Shown here: positions 58,573-64,000 of the stretch, piece after piece
Position numbering within the stretch: the first letter of the stretch is position 1
How the letters are laid out: each line of letters starts with the position of its first letter
NCBI GenBank assembly: GCA_029449245.1
Contig: JANATF010000009.1
Coordinates: 620,001-684,000, forward strand
DNA length: 64,000 nucleotides
Reading direction: 5' to 3'
DNA from: Mortierella alpina
Taxonomy: Eukaryota; Mortierellomycota; Mortierellomycetes; Mortierellales; Mortierellaceae
Position numbers and translations under genes: made by a program
Notes under the pieces: generated by a model
Told to the model about the DNA's origin: nothing
The model's database searches: none
Seen by the model: the letters and a program-made list of their open reading frames with translations, nothing else

Positions 58573-60316
58573 CTACACGTTTTTCATCTCCTGTTTGAAG
58601 AACTGTTCCATCTTGTCAATGCGGGCTTGTTTTTGCTCTTCCAACGACGTTCCGTACTCGCACAGGGACGCGACTGGCACTCTGCGAATCTCACACTTGA
58701 AGTAGTTTTCGATCTCTCGTAGATCCTCAAAGCTGATCCGGTCGTGAATGAAGTTCACACACAGGCCGCGCCGTCCAAAGCGTCCAGTGCGGCCAATACG
58801 ATGCAGGTACGTTACCGGGTCTGGAATGACGTTCCAGACCCGGTTACCTACCTGCACCGTATGATCGTTCGGGTCCCGGGTTCTAGGCAGGTCGTAGTTG
58901 ATTACCAAGTTGACTGTGGAAATATCGATGCCTCTCGCCAGCACGTTGGTTGTGATCAGAACCTTACTCCTCATACTGCGGAAGTCTGCGATAATGTCAT
59001 CACGCTCGCTCGGGTTGAGGAGCCCATGAAGGTAGGAGACCGCGTGGTGTCGATTTCGCATCTTTCTGGCAATCTTGTCGGCTGTATCGCGACGCTGCAA
59101 GAATGAACGAATATAACGAGGTGTTCCGAGTTATGACGCTGTTCAAAAGAAACAGCTGCGTGTTTGGAAAGATATGTGGCTTCTCAATTACCTCGACAAA
59201 GATGATGCTCTGACTGATAGTCATGATGCTATACAGTGCTACGAGCATCTCGAAGCGGTCCTCCTCGTCCTCACAGTCGATATAAAACTGCTTGATGGTC
59301 TTCACGGTCAGTTTATCAACTGGTAAGCGGATGTGGTTGCGTGGCCCTGTGACGAACTGATCCGTGAACTGCGTGACCCTATAGTCCCAGGTAGCAGAGA
59401 AGAGCACCAGTTGGATATTGCGTGGCAAATATCTATATTGATCCGAGGTATAGTTTGGACGTTTAGTAGGTGTATTTGTACATGAACAGCTTCTCCTTCG
59501 TGCTACAGGCATACCGAAGCCTTACCTCTGGATATGTAACGTCTGCTCGCGGAGACCTTGCAGGTCAAGCATATAGTCAGCCTCATCCAGTACAAGCGTC
59601 TTGATGCCCGAGACTTTCAACTTTTTACGCTTGATCATGTCCCCGACTGATCCGGGTGTGCCCACGATGATCTGGCCTTCGACTCGTTCAGGAAAAGTTT
59701 CACCTTGTTCCTGGCGGACGATGGCTGTGATGGTAGCCGTGGTGAACTTTGCAAGCTCCTTGATGACACTAACAATCTGCTTGGCCAATTCTCTTGTAGG
59801 CGCGAGAATAAGTGCCTGTGAAGGATGGGAAAAAACTGGACTGTCTGAGATGGCTGTTGAACAGGACCGAGAAGCAATGCAAAGCCAGATGAACCCCCTC
59901 TTTCTTTTTGTTGGATTTCATTACCTGAGCGGATGGATCGTCGAGGTTCAGTCGAGTGAGAACTGCCAATGAGAAGGAAGCGGTTTTCCCGGTGCCGCTC
60001 TCCGCCTGTGCTATCAGATGCTCTGGTGGATCTCGCAAAAGCAGCGGCAGCGCATGTTCTTGGATCTTGGAAGGCTTTGCAAACTTTGCGTTGTAAATGC
60101 CTTTAAGCAAGTTCTCGTCCCTAAGTTAAGCCATAAAGTCTCAAGGTTAGGAAGTGTATGCGGAAGAGTACAGTAGAACCTTTGCAGCCAGCGGTAGGGA
60201 GGAGTTACGTACATGTTTAGATCCTCGAAAGACTTGACCGAATGAAGAGGCGAGGTCGGGTCTGTTTGCTGCACCTCAACCTCCTCGATAGAGTCCACCA
60301 GGTCGCTTAACGACAT
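58573..60316 (-). CDS. DBP5: DEAD-box RNA helicase Dbp5 (DDX19), mRNA export
   Basis: Five exons: 60213-60316, 59925-60120, 59526-59815, 59192-59432 and 58573-59094, 450 residues. Motifs in order: KPSKIQEHALPLLL Q-motif (about 50-63), AQAESGTGKT Walker A (72-81), PTREL (106-110), TPGS, DEAD (177-180), SAT (about 209), ARGID and HRIGRTGR (375-382). KGIYNAKFAKPSKIQE and the NPP-like RDPPEHLIAQ are specific to Dbp5/DDX19. The enzyme strips Mex67 and other proteins from mRNA at the cytoplasmic face of the nuclear pore. The N-terminus is shorter than the yeast 482-residue protein. An unusual insert, HTVQVGNRVWNVI (about 355-367), just before the HRIGRTGR block, is coded by an inverted copy of the adjacent sequence. 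Confidence 0.95.
58804..58854. repeat. 23-bp inverted repeat inside the DBP5 coding sequence
   Basis: 58804-58826 and 58832-58854 match in inverted orientation at 21 of 23 positions with a 5-base loop. One arm codes the conserved PDPVTYL before HRIGRTGR; the other codes QVGNRVW, which is not part of the family. This looks like a snap-back duplication that kept the frame. Confidence 0.9.
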
Positions 60317-60973
60317 GCCAGCTGTGTCTTTGGTTCAATCATCATGAGTATTGGTGGCAATAGAGAAGGGGTAAAACATGCGTTGAGTGAGATCTGTAAG
60401 GTCTTCAGGCTTTGTCTTCACGCCTGTTTTGAAAGAGGATGGACTGTAGGCACTGGAGAGTATCCTACCGGCTTCTGCACATCCTGTGGACAGCATAGTT
60501 TGTTTCCTAGCTTGGGAGCGAGATGATACTCTAGGCTGTCTGTCTGTCGAGCGCGGTGTTGCGCTATTGCAGTGTCCAGGGGTGAGTGTGGACCCTTCAG
60601 CAGGGGAGGAGAGAGGTGGAGCAAGATGGAGGTGGTGGCGGCTAGGACAAAGGAAAGGGCATCCAAGGGCGTATGGGCGGCAGAAGGACTGAAGGAAGGA
60701 GACAAGAGAACAGTGAAGCCAAGGATGAAAAAGGCAAAGAGAGCTCTTTGTCTGCTTTCTATGTCTTGTCTGCTTCTGATCAGCAATCTTTTTTTCATAG
60801 GCTGATCAGCGGCACGCGTTTTCGCGTACGGATGCGCGTACGTGATTGCACTGTCCAATTTTCTCCCTCACTCTCACCCTCACCCTCACTTTTACTCTCA
60901 CTCTCGCCCATTCTACCACGGTACCTCATTCATTCGCCTCCCAGCTGCCTCTCACTCATTCACACTCCTCTCA
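60317..60973. promoter_or_regulatory. Bidirectional region, DBP5 / Nudix hydrolase
   Basis: 657 bases between divergent starts. The right half is a dense CT-rich leader (CTCACTCTCACCCTCAC, near 60870-60910). No TATA element was recognised, and open frames here are low-complexity artefacts. Confidence 0.45.
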
Positions 60974-62128
60974 ATGGCTGCCAAATTCGCACTCAAGGTC
61001 GGCTCACGCTCCGTGCCATTAGTCGCCGCATCAGACAAGATCAACCTGCAGCATGTCGCCGACTTCAAGCCGCTGCAGGACTGGGCAAATGCCCTTGCCC
61101 AGGAGGAAGCCGCGGCCACTCAGCCAAACCACAACCTGCGTTCCACTCCATCCGAGACATCCACATCCCACGCCCCGCCCCTGGTCAAAGTCAATAAGGT
61201 CGAGGTCAGGAACGTCGAATACTTTGGCGGCGAGCGCGTCGGATTCGCAAACCTCGCCGTCGACGCCGAACTGACCGACTCTGGCAAGAAACCCCCTGGT
61301 CTGATCTTCATGGTAATTTGTGAAAAAGAACACTGTGAACGAAAGAGCGAGAGTAATAACGCGCCGCAACTGCTAATGCATCATCCCTATTCCGCGTCAT
61401 TTGGCACTGCACTCGCTTAGAGAGGTGGAGCTGTGGCCGTGCTGCTTATCCTCAGATCCAAGCAACCATCTGGAGCCACGACAGAACATGTGGTGCTCAC
61501 AAAGCAACCTCGTCTCTCCATCCCATCGTTCCAGTTCCCTGAGATCCCAGCAGGCATGCTAGACGGCAGTGGCGATTTCGTGGTAAGGTTTTCACTTTTG
61601 CATCTATTTGTAGCCGTACATGACTGGACCACCGCTACGGTATTTACCATGGTTCAATGTACAACAAACAACGAACCTATCTAGGGAAAGTGTGCTGATG
61701 AGCTCAAAGAAGAGTGCGGAATCGCATTGGAGCATAGCGAGATGACCGACATGACCAGCCTTGCCTACGGGTCCGCATGGAAGGGCGTCTACCCTTCCGC
61801 AGGCGGATGCGACGAGTTCCTTAGACTTTTTGTGAGCAGAAAAGGTAGACCCTATTCCCTTTTACATCTGTCACCACCTCTTGCGGCCGTTTGAGCAACA
61901 CCGTCCCGCCTGACACAAGTATTCAAATTGATTCTTCATCGTGTAGATATGGAATGGAAGGAGCTCCAAGCCCTCGAGGGTCGCCTTGGAGGACTGAGGG
62001 AGCACGGCGAGAATATCACGTTGTCATTAGTGGATCTCAAGGATGCATACAAGGTCGCTCCCGATGCCAAGCTGCTCAGTGCCCTAGCACTATTCCACGC
62101 GCTCAAGGCTGAGGGCAAGATAAAGTAA
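60974..62128 (+). CDS. Nudix hydrolase, NUDX14/NUDT14-like ADP-sugar pyrophosphatase
   Basis: Four exons: 60974-61312, 61421-61582, 61685-61844 and 61947-62128, 280 residues. The Nudix region is at about 150-180: FPEIPAGMLDGSGDF, then GKCADELKEECGIAL. SLAYGSAWKGVYPSAGGCDE and LGGLREHGENITLSL follow; together these resemble plant NUDX14 (ADP-glucose/ADP-ribose pyrophosphatase) more than MutT. In the Nudix box G-x5-E-x7-REU-x-EE-x-GU, the REU Arg is replaced by Asp (A-D-E-L-K-E-E) while the metal-binding glutamates remain. The N-terminus (LKVGSRSVPLVAASDKI) has no clear targeting signal. Substrate is inferred from family; a mitochondrial or cytosolic location cannot be told. Confidence 0.85.
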
Positions 62129-62186
62129 CGTGGAGGCACATTCCATGAACGTGAAAGCGATATAGGTCCTTTCATTTTTCCAATTC

Positions 62187-62192
62187 AATAAA
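62187..62192 (+). terminator. AATAAA polyadenylation signal of the Nudix gene
   Basis: A canonical AATAAA 59 bases after the Nudix stop, before the convergent gene's stop at 62266. Confidence 0.6.
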
Positions 62193-62265
62193 GTCTCGGT
62201 GAAGCGGACAACGTGAAGAACTGTAATGCCTAGTGTCTGAGATTTTTTTTGTCTATTACTTTTTG

Positions 62266-63532
62266 TCATGACTGAAGCATATCCTCCAGCAAGCGCAGGA
62301 CTCTGATCTGAGCTGCAATCCTAATCGGATCCTGCGTGAGAGACATAGTCGGCACTCCTGCTCTAGAAAGCGACTCCTGCACGGCCGTAATTTCCTTATC
62401 CATCTTGCGAATCACATGCTTGTCAAACTGCTTCAGCTCCTCCTTGTGTGCATTCTTGGTCCTTTGCATCTGAGCCGTGATATTGACACCCATGATCTCG
62501 CTGTTTTCCAATTGCGTATACAAGTAAAGAGTTGCCAGAAAAAAGAGCGTTAGAAAAGTGAACCAAAGGGACCAAGGATAGTGTCAGAGAGACGCACACA
62601 TGGTTTTTTGACAAGCAGCGTGTTATGACCGCAGTCGTGCAACATACCTCGCCTGGAGTTGGATCAGAGCCTTCTTGTGTTTCTCAAGCACGGCTTGACG
62701 ATCCTCAAAGAGTGATTTCTCCATGTTGATCTAAAAGTATGCAAAAGCGATTGTGTTAGCAGTCTGCCGTCATACCTAACCTCAGGATCGTATTGCGAGT
62801 CATTATCTTCAGAGGCAAGGGTGATGGTACCTGTCTCTCCTGTAGCCTTTTGATCTCGCCCAGCAATGTCCCACCCTCTTGCGCATCGGCCTCTGCAATG
62901 GCTGCCAACCTCTTGAGCAACTGTGGTGTTATCTTTCCATTGCTATAGTCCTCTACAACTGGATGTGCTGCCAGAGGTGTGGGAGGAGATAGGACGGGGT
63001 ACAGTGGTACAGCAACGGGCGAGGATGAGGTCGATGACAACGAGGTCGCTGGATCTCCCGCCTGCTTGAGTTCTTTCAACAGTGCCTCGATGGACGGGGT
63101 CGCGTCGGTTGCTACATTTGCAACTCCTGGATCATAGTAGCCCTGAGACATAGGTGCGATGTGCTGTTGATGTCCATGCTGATTCCTGTCGTATTCCTGT
63201 CGTGCCTCCTGGATAGCCGTGTTCGATAGGTAGCCGGGAAAGGCAGCCAGGTTGGCAAGAAGGGAGGCTGCGTTCGCACCCAACGTCTGTGCAGGCGTTG
63301 CGTTTGCTCCATGTGACCAAGTCGACATGGGCTGCTGCTGATACTGTGCCGGTTGTGCTGTATGTGAAGTCTCTGGCGGTGGCGGACTGGCAGGCCTGGG
63401 TAGAGGGGCGACGCCTGGGTTCATGGGTGTGTAGAAGCGCGACATGAAAGAGGAGGTGGAAGTGGAGGTGGAGGTGATGGCAGGAGGCGGCGGCGGTACG
63501 CCTGCAGGCGGCGTGTTATCCTGCTCGCCCAT
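62266..63532 (-). CDS. Coiled-coil protein, tentatively DGCR6-like
   Basis: Three exons: 62831-63532, 62648-62730 and 62266-62500, 339 residues starting MGEQDNTPPAGVPPPPP. The first half is proline- and glutamine-rich. From about residue 200 there is a helical part: VVEDYSNGKITPQLLKRLAA, AEADAQEGGTLLGEIKRLQE, RQ joined to INMEKSLFEDRQAVLEKHKK, then ASEIMGVNITAQMQRTKNAH and a basic/acidic coiled coil to the end DMLQS. The spacing of EIKRLQERQ and the following coiled coil reminds me of the DGCR6 family, whose function is poorly known, but I cannot confirm this. Splicing is well supported by frame and signals. It converges with the Nudix gene; 137 bases separate the stops. Confidence 0.7.
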
Positions 63533-64000
63533 GGTGGTGTGGATGCGGTTGTCCTGACAGAGGTGTGCGTCCAACGAGAGATGGATGGCGCACGCGGCTG
63601 ATCTGCATTCGAGCGAGCGTTGCTGGAGCTGGACGGCGAAGATAGAGGCGAGGGCCAGCACTGAGCGAGCGAGGACGAGATCAGTGGCTGCAGGAACACC
63701 GCTTGCGGGGAGATCCAGTGACGCGGTGGCAACACAGCGTCGCACGTGCTGAGGAGGACTGCCCTTCGTGCCCGCAACGCGCGTCCACTCTTTCGTGGCC
63801 CTGCTGCCTGGACTCCATTTCGTCTCTGCATTCACAGCTGTCCTCTCGAGACTCCCTCACGTCCTTCTCACTCCTGCCTTGTTCTCCTGCTCTTATCGTC
63901 CCGTCTCATCACATCACACCCATCCATCGCCACAATGGTAATGCCCGACGGCCCACTGACTTATGCTTGATCCCATTGGGCCCACACCCAGAGGGTCTAC
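63533..64000. other. Promoter region and possible start of a next gene
   Basis: A CT/CA-rich leader ends with CACAATGGTAATG at 63931-63943. The ATG at 63935-63937 is followed at once by a GTAATG donor, like the one-codon first exon of the Rab GDI gene. This may be the first exon of a plus-strand gene that runs off the window; nothing of its body is visible. Confidence 0.35.

Noticed and set aside
58832-58862. 31-base GT-AG mini-intron in DBP5
   Set aside because: Removing it would shift the frame and produce a stop; keeping it leaves motif VI intact.

Overview
The window is nuclear DNA of an intron-rich, early-diverging filamentous fungus. Short GT-AG introns, very short first coding exons, tandem OPT transporters, Crypton and Harbinger elements and a Fanzor nuclease gene suggest Mucoromycota, most likely Mortierellomycotina. 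That placement is inference from gene style and content, not from a phylogeny.

Three stretches hold ordinary housekeeping genes. From 3.3 to 16 kb: a cyclin-Q-like cyclin, a Prx5-type peroxiredoxin, a BAR-SH3 membrane-curvature protein, a cupredoxin-like secreted protein, the pre-rRNA processing factor Mrd1 and a GPI-anchored Kre9-like wall protein. From 42.5 to 51.3 kb: Rab GDI, GDP-L-fucose synthase, mitochondrial uS19, RPL19, RPS18 and a tRNA-Ser(GCT). From 53 to 63.6 kb: an ABCC/MRP transporter, the DEAD-box helicase Dbp5, a NUDX14-like Nudix hydrolase and a tentative DGCR6-like protein. Between them, at 28.5-36 kb, lie two intact same-strand oligopeptide transporters and the wreck of a third.

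The accessory part is 17.4-27.8 kb. Its centre is an apparently intact five-exon gene (23657-27822) for a 1254-residue protein with a complete XPG/FEN1-type flap-nuclease domain at the N-terminus and a Fanzor (eukaryotic TnpB-like, RuvC plus zinc finger) domain at the C-terminus. Just upstream on the other strand is a decayed Crypton (tyrosine recombinase plus GCR1_C-like DNA-binding domain). The same pair, a GCR1_C fragment on the minus strand followed by a broken Fanzor C-terminus on the plus strand, is repeated at 17.4-20.9 kb. The layout therefore reads as two diverged copies of a divergent Crypton/Fanzor unit, only one of which keeps an open Fanzor gene. A structured stretch after its stop codon is a candidate guide RNA.

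A second mobile element, 37608-40852, is a complete PIF/Harbinger transposon with 31-bp terminal inverted repeats, a 3-bp CTG target duplication, an intact Myb/SANT-like accessory gene and a DDE transposase broken by one in-frame TGA.

Gene models were assembled by hand from splice signals and reading frames. Exon edges quoted below are read from the sequence; family names rest on motifs recognised by eye, and no database was searched.
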